From UBA4716 sp002438865 (GTDB taxonomy: Bacteria > Bacillota > Clostridia > UBA1381), in assembly GCA_937907325.1 (NCBI GenBank), contig CALERO010000067.1:1-16699 (forward strand): a stretch of DNA of 16,699 nt, given 5' to 3'. Below are positions 1 to 7,605 of the stretch, piece after piece (the first letter of the stretch is position 1; each line of letters begins with the position of its first letter). Made by a program: the position numbers and the translations under genes. The notes under the pieces were generated by a model. That model saw nothing but the letters and a program-made list of their open reading frames with translations. It was not told the origin of the DNA and did not search any database.

Positions 1-8
1 ATTAACAA

Positions 9-46
9 GTAAAAGTCGCTTGAAATCTGTGTTTTCGGACTTTTAC
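9..46. repeat. Perfect 9-bp inverted repeat upstream of the alpha-galactosidase gene
   Basis: The arms GTAAAAGTC (9-17) and GACTTTTAC (38-46) are exact reverse complements separated by 20 bases. The right arm ends 25 bases before the ribosome binding site at 72-77. The long spacer and lack of a T-run argue against a terminator. A dyad here could be an operator for a dimeric regulator of the locus, but no regulator gene is in the window and a chance repeat in AT-rich DNA is possible. Confidence 0.35.
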
Positions 47-85
47 AAACGGCTATTTATACTTAATTTCTAAGGAGTAAAAAGA

Positions 86-1768
86 ATGGATATATCTGAA
101 AATATGTTTTGTGTAACGGGCTGCAGTGATTATTCGGTACAAAAATCCGAAAATGTTTTTAAGTTTGAAATCAAAAATCCGCCAAAAGAGGCAGTTATAT
201 CATGGGAAATACCGTTTGTCGATATGCTTTATGCATGGCACCCCACCTGCGAAACAAAACGGCTGTCCGTTCCGGGGTGTACGGAATCGATGTTTTCAAT
301 TTCGGCACCGATGTTCTGCATATATAACGGAAGAAAGGAAAACAAATATACCGTTGCACTTTCGGAAACAAGAGAGTATATAAAGCTTAACGGAACTATA
401 GTAGAAGAAAACGGCTGTATAAAAACGGAGATTATAATACCTGCGCGCGAGTGCGATATATCATTCTCTGTTTTGATAGATACAGAATGTAAAAGCTTTG
501 AAAAAGCCATAGACGATGTAAGACTGTGGTGGGAGAGTAAATGCGGTTTAAAACCTATGGCGTCTACGGAAAAGTCAAGACTTCCGATGTATTCCACATG
601 GTACAGCTTTCATCAGAATATATCGGCAAAAGCTCTTGAGGAGGAAGCCGAACGTGCAAAAGCAATGGGGTTTTCAACGATTATTGTTGATGACGGCTGG
701 CAATGCGATGACAATAACAGAGGATATGCCTATTGCGGTGATTGGGAGCCGTCTAAGAGCAAATTTTCCGATATGCGGACGCACGTGGAAAATGTACATA
801 AAATCGGACTTAGCTATATGCTGTGGTTCAGTGTCCCGTTTGTGGGGAAGAACTCAAAGAAGTATAAAGAATTTAAAGATATGCAGCTTTATTATATGGA
901 GGATATGGACGCCGCCGTGCTTGATCCGAGATATAGGGCAGTGCGTGAGTATCTTGTAAGCACATATAAGAATGCGCTTGTAAACTGGAATCTTGACGGA
1001 TTTAAGCTTGATTTTATAGATTGCTTTATAAACCGTGATAATGTGCCGTTTAATACAAAAATGGATTGCGGGTCGGTGCAGAAAGCGGTTGATATGCTTT
1101 TATTTGAGATAAAGCAGACGCTTACAGCGATAAAGCCGGATATAATGATAGAATTTCGTCAGCGGTATATGGGTCCGTGCGTAAGGAAGTACGGAAATAT
1201 ATTGCGTGTGGTGGATTGCCCGAATACATATGTGTCAAACAGAATAGGAACAATTGATTTAAGGCTTATGAGCGGAGAAACAGCCGTACATTCGGATATG
1301 CTTATGTGGCATAAAGATGAGAGCGCAGAGAATGCGGCATTGCAGATTATAAATATTATATTTTCTACAATGCAGTTTTCCGTAAATCTTGACACTATGA
1401 GTGATGAGCATAAGAAAATGCTTGCGTTCTGGATAGAGTTTATGAGTAAAAACAAGAAACTTCTGCTTGAAACTCCGCTGTCGGCAGATGATCCTCAGTC
1501 ATTGTACACAGCGGCAAGCGTGCATGGCGATGAACAAAGCATTACTGCGGTTTATAATGCCGATAAATGCATCAGCGTCAAAGGGGATACCATTATAATA
1601 AACGGTACACAGGGAAACTGTGTTATAGCCGAAACAGACAAAGATTACTGTATCGAAGTCAAAAATTGTATGGGAGAAACGCAATACAGAAAAAATATTT
1701 GTCCCGGTATAAGCAGAATACCTGTTCCGACAGGCGGTTTGGCTGAATTTTGTACAAAAGGGTTATAA
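86..1768 (+). CDS. GH36-type alpha-galactosidase, cytoplasmic
   Basis: A 560-residue protein predicted to hydrolyse terminal alpha-galactosyl residues from oligosaccharides. An N-terminal beta-rich region (about 1-165) precedes a TIM barrel. The barrel has VDDGW at 201-205 and GFKLDF at 305-310, where D309 is the expected nucleophile. The segment RVVDCPN at 374-380 places D377 as the likely acid/base, and EFRQRYMGP at 356-364 is typical of this group. A small beta domain closes the C-terminus (about 480-560). The length matches compact bacterial GH36 enzymes of about 550 residues, not the 700-plus residue forms. There is no signal peptide, so it should act on imported sugars. AAGGAG at 72-77, 8 bases before ATG 86, supports the start. 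The sugar importer follows after 85 bases. An alpha-N-acetylgalactosaminidase or another alpha-linked substrate cannot be excluded. Confidence 0.87.
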   Translation: MDISENMFCVTGCSDYSVQKSENVFKFEIKNPPKEAVISWEIPFVDMLYAWHPTCETKRLSVPGCTESMFSISAPMFCIYNGRKENKYTVALSETREYIKLNGTIVEENGCIKTEIIIPARECDISFSVLIDTECKSFEKAIDDVRLWWESKCGLKPMASTEKSRLPMYSTWYSFHQNISAKALEEEAERAKAMGFSTIIVDDGWQCDDNNRGYAYCGDWEPSKSKFSDMRTHVENVHKIGLSYMLWFSVPFVGKNSKKYKEFKDMQLYYMEDMDAAVLDPRYRAVREYLVSTYKNALVNWNLDGFKLDFIDCFINRDNVPFNTKMDCGSVQKAVDMLLFEIKQTLTAIKPDIMIEFRQRYMGPCVRKYGNILRVVDCPNTYVSNRIGTIDLRLMSGETAVHSDMLMWHKDESAENAALQIINIIFSTMQFSVNLDTMSDEHKKMLAFWIEFMSKNKKLLLETPLSADDPQSLYTAASVHGDEQSITAVYNADKCISVKGDTIIINGTQGNCVIAETDKDYCIEVKNCMGETQYRKNICPGISRIPVPTGGLAEFCTKGL

Positions 1769-1778
1769 AAGTTACGCC

Positions 1779-1807
1779 TTGTTTAAAATTATTATTCATA
1801 TTATAAT
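1779..1807 (+). promoter_or_regulatory. Possible internal promoter before the ABC importer genes
   Basis: TTGTTT (1779-1784) and a perfect TATAAT (1802-1807) are separated by 17 bases. Transcription would start near 1814, about 23 bases before the ribosome binding site at 1837. The -35 box matches the consensus only in TTG, and the region is very AT-rich, so a chance match is possible. If real, it would let the binding protein be made at higher levels than the enzyme upstream, as is common for solute-binding proteins. Confidence 0.4.
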
Positions 1808-1836
1808 AAAATCAAAGGAAAATATAAAATTTTTTC

Positions 1837-1843
1837 AGGGAGG
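1837..1843 (+). promoter_or_regulatory. Ribosome binding site setting the start of the binding-protein gene
   Basis: AGGGAGG lies 10 bases before ATG 1854. The open frame could be extended to a TTG at 1779, but that would put 25 residues without signal-peptide character in front of a good lipoprotein signal. The site fixes the start at 1854. Confidence 0.8.
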
Positions 1844-1853
1844 TTACAAGAAA

Positions 1854-3236
1854 ATGAAAAAGATTAAAGCTATATCGATAGCAATGGCATCAATCCTGGC
1901 GCTTGGCACATTGTGCGGCTGTCAGGGAAAGAAAACGGGCAGCAACGGAGTAACGGAGGTCGTTATCTGGAGCGCCAATTCAAGTGAAAAAGCCGTTATG
2001 AACGAGCTGGTAAACAAGTTCAACAATTCAACCGGTAAGGAAAAGGGAGTCAAGGTTGTATGGGAGCTTAAGGAAAACAATATGACTCAGCAGCTTGAAG
2101 TTGCAATGCAGAACGGCACCGAGCCGGATATATTCAGCGGAGGAACACTCTCAAAGCTTGCTGAACAGGACAAGATTGTAGCGCTTGAAGATATACCAGA
2201 GCTTGCAGAAATGCTGGAGAAAAACGGTGAAGTAAAGGCGGACGGCTGGAATACATACAACGGAAAGACATATTTCCTTGCGGCAAGCGCACAGCTTTAC
2301 GGACTTGCATATAACAAGGATATGTTCAAGGCAGCAGGCATAGTTGACGAAAAGGGAGACGCAAAACCGCCGACAACAATAGCGGAAATGCTTGAGGACG
2401 CAAAGAAGCTTACAAATCCCGACAAGCAGGAATACGGCTTTATAGCCCCCGTTAAGTGGGGCGGCTGGTACGGATGTGAAATCCAGGCACCGGCACAGGG
2501 ATCAAGCGGTATGCAGGACGGTGTGTATGATGTTAAGACAGGTACATATGATTACAGCGGTGTAAAGCCGATTGCCGAGGCATTTATGCAGATGAAGAAG
2601 GACGGAAGTCTTTATCCGGGTGCTGAAAGTATGGATAATGACCCTGCAAGAGCAAGATTTGCAGAGGGTAACATCGGTATGAAGATGGCAGTTTCGTGGG
2701 ACGTAGGCGTATGGAACGATCAGTTCCCGACAAAGTGCGACTGGGGCATAGCTCCTATTCCGGTAGCCGATGAAAACAATGCATATAAGCAGGTAAAGGG
2801 CGCCGGCTGGACGGATATGATCAGCAAAAAGGGTCTTGAAGAAAAAGGCGCAGATAAGATTGCGATTGTATATAACTGGCTCTGGGGTGACGACGTGCTT
2901 AAAGAAAAGTGCGAAAAGAGCGTGCTTATGCCGTGGAGAGAGGATATAGTCGAAAAAGTAAACTTTGAAGGCACAAAGAAAGGCTGGGAGGATTTTGCAA
3001 ACATTCTCAAGATTTCCACAGCTCAGCAGCCCGGGCTTTCAAGAGATATGTCGGGTCACGACAGCATCGGCACGGATTTCGTAAACAGAGTATGGAGCGG
3101 TCAGGTTTCGTTTGACGACTGGGCAAAGGAAGTCAGCGGCTGGTCAAATGACGGCGTTAAGAAATATAAGGAACTGCACCCCGATGTGGATCAGTCAGAC
3201 AGAATTAAACCGGAATGGGATATAAAGCTTAACTAA
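1854..3236 (+). CDS. Sugar ABC transporter solute-binding lipoprotein
   Basis: A 460-residue extracellular binding protein of the family-1 (MalE/UgpB-like) type that should capture oligosaccharides and deliver them to the two permeases encoded next. A lysine-rich start, a hydrophobic stretch (about 6-20) and the lipobox-like L20-C21-G22-C23 indicate lipid attachment at C23. The mature protein opens with VVIWSANSSEKAVMNELVNKF, broken here only by the usual strand-helix pattern of the fold; PDIF at 91-94 is typical of the hinge region. Tryptophan is frequent (for example in WGGWYG and GWTD segments), as expected of a sugar-binding cleft. The start at 1854 is preferred over TTG 1779 because of the ribosome binding site and signal sequence. 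The permease gene follows after 15 bases. The ligand is unknown; alpha-galactosides would fit the neighbouring GH36 enzyme. Confidence 0.9.
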   Translation: MKKIKAISIAMASILALGTLCGCQGKKTGSNGVTEVVIWSANSSEKAVMNELVNKFNNSTGKEKGVKVVWELKENNMTQQLEVAMQNGTEPDIFSGGTLSKLAEQDKIVALEDIPELAEMLEKNGEVKADGWNTYNGKTYFLAASAQLYGLAYNKDMFKAAGIVDEKGDAKPPTTIAEMLEDAKKLTNPDKQEYGFIAPVKWGGWYGCEIQAPAQGSSGMQDGVYDVKTGTYDYSGVKPIAEAFMQMKKDGSLYPGAESMDNDPARARFAEGNIGMKMAVSWDVGVWNDQFPTKCDWGIAPIPVADENNAYKQVKGAGWTDMISKKGLEEKGADKIAIVYNWLWGDDVLKEKCEKSVLMPWREDIVEKVNFEGTKKGWEDFANILKISTAQQPGLSRDMSGHDSIGTDFVNRVWSGQVSFDDWAKEVSGWSNDGVKKYKELHPDVDQSDRIKPEWDIKLN

Positions 3237-3251
3237 TTACGGGAGTATAAA

Positions 3252-4196
3252 ATGGAAAAGGTTTTAAAAACAGGAAACAAGACAAAGAAAAGAATGAACA
3301 GACGTATGCTGCATAAAACGGTTTCTTGTTACGGCATTTTATCGACACAGCTTATAGGATTTGTGGTATTTTCGCTCTATCCTATACTTTGGGCGGCAAC
3401 AAAAGCATTCTATTATTATGACGGTACTCCGTCAAAGACAAGATTTGTCGGATTGGGAAACTTTACGACTATATTTACGACAGATACGGCATACTGGAGG
3501 AGCTGGCTCAACACATTTATTTTTGCAATAGGCAAGCTGCCGATAGAATTAACGCTTGCGATGCTTGTGGCGCTGTGTCTGCACAGAAAGCTTAAAGGAG
3601 CGGGATTTTTCAGAGCAATGTTCTATCTCCCGTGCGTAATAAGTGTTGCGATTGTCGGTCTTATGTTTACAAACCTGTTTGATTATTTCGGCTTTGTGAA
3701 TGCCTGGCTTTTGAAGCTGGGCTTCATAAAGCAGAATGTCGAATGGTTTTCGCATACGTGGACGGCTATGGCGGCGCTTATACTGGGCTCGGTATGGAAC
3801 ACCTTCGGCGTAAACGTAATGTATTTTCTTGCGGCGATGGCGAATGTGCCGAAAGAGGTGTATGAGAGTGCGGAGCTTGACGGCGCCTCAAAATGGACAA
3901 CATTTTGGAAGATAACATTGCCGATGATGTCGCCGGTTCTGCAGACAATACTTCTTCTGGCAATCAACGGAACAATCCAGACAAGCGATTATATACTTGT
4001 TACCACAAACGGCGCACCGCACGGAAGTACGTATACGGTTATGTCGTACATAGTCGGAAAATTCGTGCCGGGCTTTGCCGAGCAGGGTATAAATATAGGC
4101 TACGGCTGTGCGGTTGCACTGCTTACGGCGGTATTTATGATGCTGATTGCTCTGGGGTATTCAAAGCTCAGCAAGAAAATGCAGGAAATATATTAA
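3252..4196 (+). CDS. Sugar ABC transporter permease, MalF/UgpA type
   Basis: A 314-residue inner-membrane subunit that forms half of the translocation channel of a CUT1-type sugar importer. The N-terminus is basic (many K and R in residues 1-22), followed by about six hydrophobic segments, roughly at 28-50, 86-110, 118-142, 170-195, 228-250 and 282-305. The cytoplasmic EAA loop, which docks the ATPase, is visible at 205-224: E205-S-A, G211 and I221-T-L-P224. The ribosome binding site GGGAG (3241-3245) is 6 bases before the ATG. The gene sits 15 bases after the binding protein and its stop codon overlaps the ribosome binding site of the next permease, so the two subunits are probably translated together. 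Confidence 0.93.
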   Translation: MEKVLKTGNKTKKRMNRRMLHKTVSCYGILSTQLIGFVVFSLYPILWAATKAFYYYDGTPSKTRFVGLGNFTTIFTTDTAYWRSWLNTFIFAIGKLPIELTLAMLVALCLHRKLKGAGFFRAMFYLPCVISVAIVGLMFTNLFDYFGFVNAWLLKLGFIKQNVEWFSHTWTAMAALILGSVWNTFGVNVMYFLAAMANVPKEVYESAELDGASKWTTFWKITLPMMSPVLQTILLLAINGTIQTSDYILVTTNGAPHGSTYTVMSYIVGKFVPGFAEQGINIGYGCAVALLTAVFMMLIALGYSKLSKKMQEIY

Positions 4197-4211
4197 GGAG
4201 GGCAAATATCA

Positions 4212-5084
4212 ATGGACGAAAAAGAGAAAATCAGAAAACGAGATATTCCTCCGATGATTTTAAAGTACATATTTCTCATAGCGGTTTTGTTTATAACGCT
4301 CATTCCTATTCTGTATACGATATGTGCGTCATTTAAAACAAATTCCGAGATTATGGTGCACCCGGAAAGACTTCTGCCTATGCAGCCTACGCTTGAAAAT
4401 TATAAAATAGCGTGGACGTCGGATATGATAAATATTCCGAGAATGTTTTGGAACAGCACATATTATACGCTTATAACCGTTACGATAACGATTATCATAT
4501 CGTCGCTTTCGGGATATGTGTTTGCACGGGGAGGAAATTTTCCGGGCAGTAAGGTGATATTTGCCTGCTTCTCGGCGCTGATGTTTGTAAACTTCGGAAG
4601 TATAACGATATATGCGGTGTTTCAGGTGCTTAATATTTTCAAGCTTTCCAATTCACTTTGGGGACTTATTGTAAAGAACTTCTTTGCGATAGGTACGGTA
4701 AACATATATCTTGTGCGCAGTTATATAAGAACTCTGCCGAAAGAGCTTGACGAGGCGGCGGAAATAGACGGAAGCTCGTTTATCGGAACATACTTCAAAA
4801 TAATACTTCCGCTGTTGAAGCCCATTATAGCAACGCTTACAATACTTTCATTCCAGTCATCATGGAATGACTATCTTATGCCTACGCTGTTCACCATATC
4901 AAGACCCGAACAGAGAACGCTTATAGTCGGAATAACGGCTCTTAAAAACTCGGGAAGCGCGGCATCAAACTGGAATTTGATGCTTGCCGGGGCGGTTATA
5001 ACGATTATTCCGATACTTGTTGTATACGGTTTTGCAAACAAGTATTTTGTAAACGGTCTTGCATCGGGAGCGGTAAAGGGTTAA
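4212..5084 (+). CDS. Sugar ABC transporter permease, MalG/UgpE type
   Basis: A 290-residue inner-membrane protein forming the second half of the importer channel. The first membrane segment (about 16-40) is followed by the short extracytoplasmic region usual for this family, with PTLENYKIAW at 59-68. Further hydrophobic segments lie near 83-106, 113-135, 147-170, 199-217 and 256-280. The EAA loop is close to consensus: E181-A-A, G187 and I197-I-L-P200. The ribosome binding site AAGGAGG (4195-4201) uses the last two bases of the previous stop codon, a sign of coupled translation. No ATP-binding subunit follows; the next gene encodes an exported protein. Importers of this type often share an MsmK/UgpC-like ATPase encoded elsewhere. 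Confidence 0.93.
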   Translation: MDEKEKIRKRDIPPMILKYIFLIAVLFITLIPILYTICASFKTNSEIMVHPERLLPMQPTLENYKIAWTSDMINIPRMFWNSTYYTLITVTITIIISSLSGYVFARGGNFPGSKVIFACFSALMFVNFGSITIYAVFQVLNIFKLSNSLWGLIVKNFFAIGTVNIYLVRSYIRTLPKELDEAAEIDGSSFIGTYFKIILPLLKPIIATLTILSFQSSWNDYLMPTLFTISRPEQRTLIVGITALKNSGSAASNWNLMLAGAVITIIPILVVYGFANKYFVNGLASGAVKG

Positions 5085-5099
5085 AGAAGGGAGATTTTT

Positions 5100-6161
5100 A
5101 TGAAATTCAAAAAAATAATTTCAGCATTGATAAGTACGGTGGTTTTGGCGAGTGCGGCAAGCGCGTCGGCTATGTCGCTTTTGCAGCCTTACGGCTATTC
5201 CATGCCGATAGAAAAACTGGCGCAAAATCCCGCCGACAGCACTCTTACAGATGAGTCGTATATCGCATTGACGGGACATAACGTTTCGCTTGACGGAACA
5301 GATGTGATACTGACGGGAAATTCCTCTGACAGTATGAGCGATATTGCGTTTGGCGGACTGAATTATAACGGAGATATATATACGGTTAAGCCGTCAAACG
5401 GAAAAATGGTTAATAAAATACAGTTTGCGCTGTCGGCGAGCGATGTGTATATAAACGGCGGCGGATACAAAATCGAACACGGTGAAATTTACACATTTGC
5501 GCATTATGCAAATGCCGATAAGACAATCGGTATGAAACTTACATATATATGGCTTCCGAGTGCAAGAAACCGTATTCAGGCTATATTCAAATTTGGCTCG
5601 GAGGAGACGGCAACATTTGAAATTATACAGGGCGAAATGTATACTCTGACATCGGAATTTGACGTTCCGAACGACACCGTAACGGTCAAGCTTACCGATT
5701 CGCATAACCAGGTAATTAAAACCGAAACACGGCGCGGTCTTGGAATAAGCTATGTAAGAAACGGTTTCCGTTTCAGACTTACAAACTGCTATGACGCACG
5801 TGTAAGAGAAATGTCAACATACCGTGAAACATTTATTATAAAAAATGAAACTTTCACAAACGGCGACACAATAACGGCTTCGATTTCAGCCGCATCGGAC
5901 TGCACGGAAAGAGCGGCTTACGGAAAGCTTATAACAACATCTCCCACAATTATGCTCGGACAGTTTGACGCAGAAAACAGAATGTTGGGTTATGATGTGA
6001 AAAACATTGCAATACCGGGTGCGGACAAAAATGCAACAACGCCCGATTTTAAAACTATCACCGCAAGTGTGGCAAAAAAAGCAGATTACAGCAGAGCATA
6101 CGCCTGCATATGGACGGGCGAAGAGGAAATGATTCCTTACAGGGACATTTTAACGGACTGA
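5100..6161 (+). CDS. Secreted protein with beta-rich core and tail module, function unknown
   Basis: I do not recognise a named family for this 353-residue protein. A signal peptide is clear: KFKK, a hydrophobic run, and ASASA with cleavage likely after A24. The mature part is rich in alternating beta strands. The core (about 60-240) has the look of a concanavalin-like sandwich, with GEIYTFAHYA at 128-137 and GEMYTLTSEFDVPNDTVTV at 178-196. The tail (about 250-353) ends with KKADY (326-330), YACIW (334-338) and IPYR (345-348), which matches the end of the next protein. No catalytic signature, membrane anchor, sortase motif, SLH or dockerin is visible. AAGGGAG at 5087-5093 supports the start, 15 bases after the permease. 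A role in glycan binding outside the cell is an inference from position and fold. Confidence 0.75.
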   Translation: MKFKKIISALISTVVLASAASASAMSLLQPYGYSMPIEKLAQNPADSTLTDESYIALTGHNVSLDGTDVILTGNSSDSMSDIAFGGLNYNGDIYTVKPSNGKMVNKIQFALSASDVYINGGGYKIEHGEIYTFAHYANADKTIGMKLTYIWLPSARNRIQAIFKFGSEETATFEIIQGEMYTLTSEFDVPNDTVTVKLTDSHNQVIKTETRRGLGISYVRNGFRFRLTNCYDARVREMSTYRETFIIKNETFTNGDTITASISAASDCTERAAYGKLITTSPTIMLGQFDAENRMLGYDVKNIAIPGADKNATTPDFKTITASVAKKADYSRAYACIWTGEEEMIPYRDILTD

Positions 6162-6170
6162 GTATCAAAT

Positions 6171-6187
6171 CCGAAACGCAGTTTCGG
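6171..6187 (+). other. Small intercistronic hairpin
   Basis: CCGAAAC (6171-6177) and GTTTCGG (6181-6187) form a perfect 7-bp stem with a GCA loop, nine bases after the stop of the preceding gene. An A-rich stretch follows instead of a T-run, so it is not a standard intrinsic terminator. It could protect the upstream mRNA end or tune expression between the two secreted proteins. Confidence 0.5.
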
Positions 6188-6218
6188 TAAAAAATAATTA
6201 TCATGGAGGTATTAAAAA

Positions 6219-7583
6219 ATGAAAAAAGTAAGAAGCTTACTGGCGGCGGCATTGGTGCTGGCTATGGGAACCGTACAGGTATCCGCTTTTGCGGCAGGTC
6301 CGACGATTGATCTTAAAGACCCAATCGGAACAAAAACAAATTTTTCCGATGTTATTAAGACGGGAAAATACCCGACCGCAGGCGTTATCTCATACGCAGT
6401 CGGCTGTGATAAGGAAGACGGAATGTATTTTGACGTAGGTCCGACAGTAGCAAAAACAGACGAGGAAGGCAAACCCGTAACAGATGAAGACGGAAATGCG
6501 GTAACAGAGGTTAAAAACGATACCTTTGACGGCACAACAAAATATTTCCATATTCCCGGTGTTTCATCAACAGCAGGAACAAAGCGGTTAATCGGTGTGG
6601 GTGACGCAGGCTTTCATTATACAAACCGTCCGCTTTCTTATCCGAATATGAGCAAGGGAAAAATAGAATTTGATATTCGTATTCCGAAACAGCTTGAGTT
6701 TACGAACAGCAGCATGGACGGTCAGGGATTTTTGCAGATTGACACAGAGGCAATTGACGAAAACAACAATTCGTCAAACAAAATGATAAAGATTAAGGGA
6801 TATTATGTTAATACAAATGCACAAACCGGTGAGCAGAGCTTCTATTTACAGACATGGTGGACAAATTCTGACGGAAGCGCTCAGTTTGCGGCAAATCTTG
6901 TTGCCGATCAGTGGTATCATTTGGAATTTTGCGTAAGTATACCTGATGACAAGGTTGAATTCACATACTGGAAGTATGTTGATAACGGTCAGACTGTTGA
7001 AAAGAGATATGCAGGTACAGTATCGTATCCGCTTACGGAGGGCGCACGAAAGGTAAATGCGAACTACGGCACGACAAAGTATGTAATGAGCGGTGCAAGA
7101 ATTCTTATTGAAAAGGGACTTAGCGTAGACATTTCGGATATAACCTATTGGAGAGATGAATATGCAATCAAGACTCCTTCGGTTACTGTAACGGACACAA
7201 AGGTAAATGCAAGCGTTGATGTTGCAAACAATGCCTTTTTACCAAACTGGCATTATAATCAGAATGCAGACCTTGAAGCGGGAGTGGGCTACAAATTAAA
7301 GAGCACACAGAGTCCTGTATTCATTTTTGCACAGTACGGCTCGGACGGTGAACTGCTTGACGTAACATATAAATCAGAAGATATTCAGCCTATACATCGT
7401 GCAAAATATCCTGACAGCAGTGTACCGACAAGCTACAAAGCCATTGAAGAACCTGTGTATACACCTGTATCGGTTGAAATGGATAAAAAAGCAGGTTATG
7501 ATCATATGAAGGTGTTCGTATGGGATAACACATGGAAGCTTATACCGTACAGAGGCGTATTCTCAACCGCTGCGGCAGAATAA
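6219..7583 (+). CDS. Secreted concanavalin-like protein with tail module, function unknown
   Basis: This 454-residue exported protein has no family name I can give with confidence. The signal peptide runs to about residue 25 (AFA then AG). A beta-rich core at about 105-310 resembles a concanavalin/LamG-like sandwich: GKIEFDIRIPKQLEF at 147-161 and DQWYHLEFCVSIPDDKVEF at 230-248 are the usual strand patterns for that fold. The tail (about 320-454) carries SPVFIFAQY at 364-372, KKAGY at 423-427, KVFVWD at 431-436 and IPYR at 442-445, matching the tail of the preceding protein. No enzyme motif or surface anchor is seen. The ribosome binding site GGAGG (6205-6209) is 9 bases upstream of the ATG. 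It sits between the importer and the big hydrolases, so capture or presentation of polysaccharide is plausible but unproven. Confidence 0.77.
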   Translation: MKKVRSLLAAALVLAMGTVQVSAFAAGPTIDLKDPIGTKTNFSDVIKTGKYPTAGVISYAVGCDKEDGMYFDVGPTVAKTDEEGKPVTDEDGNAVTEVKNDTFDGTTKYFHIPGVSSTAGTKRLIGVGDAGFHYTNRPLSYPNMSKGKIEFDIRIPKQLEFTNSSMDGQGFLQIDTEAIDENNNSSNKMIKIKGYYVNTNAQTGEQSFYLQTWWTNSDGSAQFAANLVADQWYHLEFCVSIPDDKVEFTYWKYVDNGQTVEKRYAGTVSYPLTEGARKVNANYGTTKYVMSGARILIEKGLSVDISDITYWRDEYAIKTPSVTVTDTKVNASVDVANNAFLPNWHYNQNADLEAGVGYKLKSTQSPVFIFAQYGSDGELLDVTYKSEDIQPIHRAKYPDSSVPTSYKAIEEPVYTPVSVEMDKKAGYDHMKVFVWDNTWKLIPYRGVFSTAAAE

Positions 7584-7593
7584 TTAAATACGA

Positions 7594-7600
7594 AAGGTGG
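7594..7600 (+). promoter_or_regulatory. Ribosome binding site choosing ATG 7606 over GTG 7597
   Basis: AAAGGTGG-type pairing sequence lies at about 7593-7600, 5 bases before ATG 7606. The upstream in-frame GTG at 7597 is inside this site and has no binding site of its own at a usable distance, so ATG 7606 is the better start. Confidence 0.7.
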
Positions 7601-7605
7601 CTATT

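Noticed and set aside
34..63. Possible promoter TTCGGA-N18-TATACT before the first gene
   Set aside because: The -35 box is poor and the -10 box would place the transcript start only a few bases before the ribosome binding site; the upstream context is cut off by the window edge.
1788..1809. AT-only inverted repeat TTATTAT / ATAATAA
   Set aside because: It consists only of A and T in a very AT-rich gap and would not form a stable structure; the promoter reading of the same bases is more useful.
3893..4336. A + strand open frame of 147 codons spanning the junction of the two permease genes
   Set aside because: It overlaps both permeases in another frame, has no domain character and no ribosome binding site; the permease frames show EAA loops and membrane segments.
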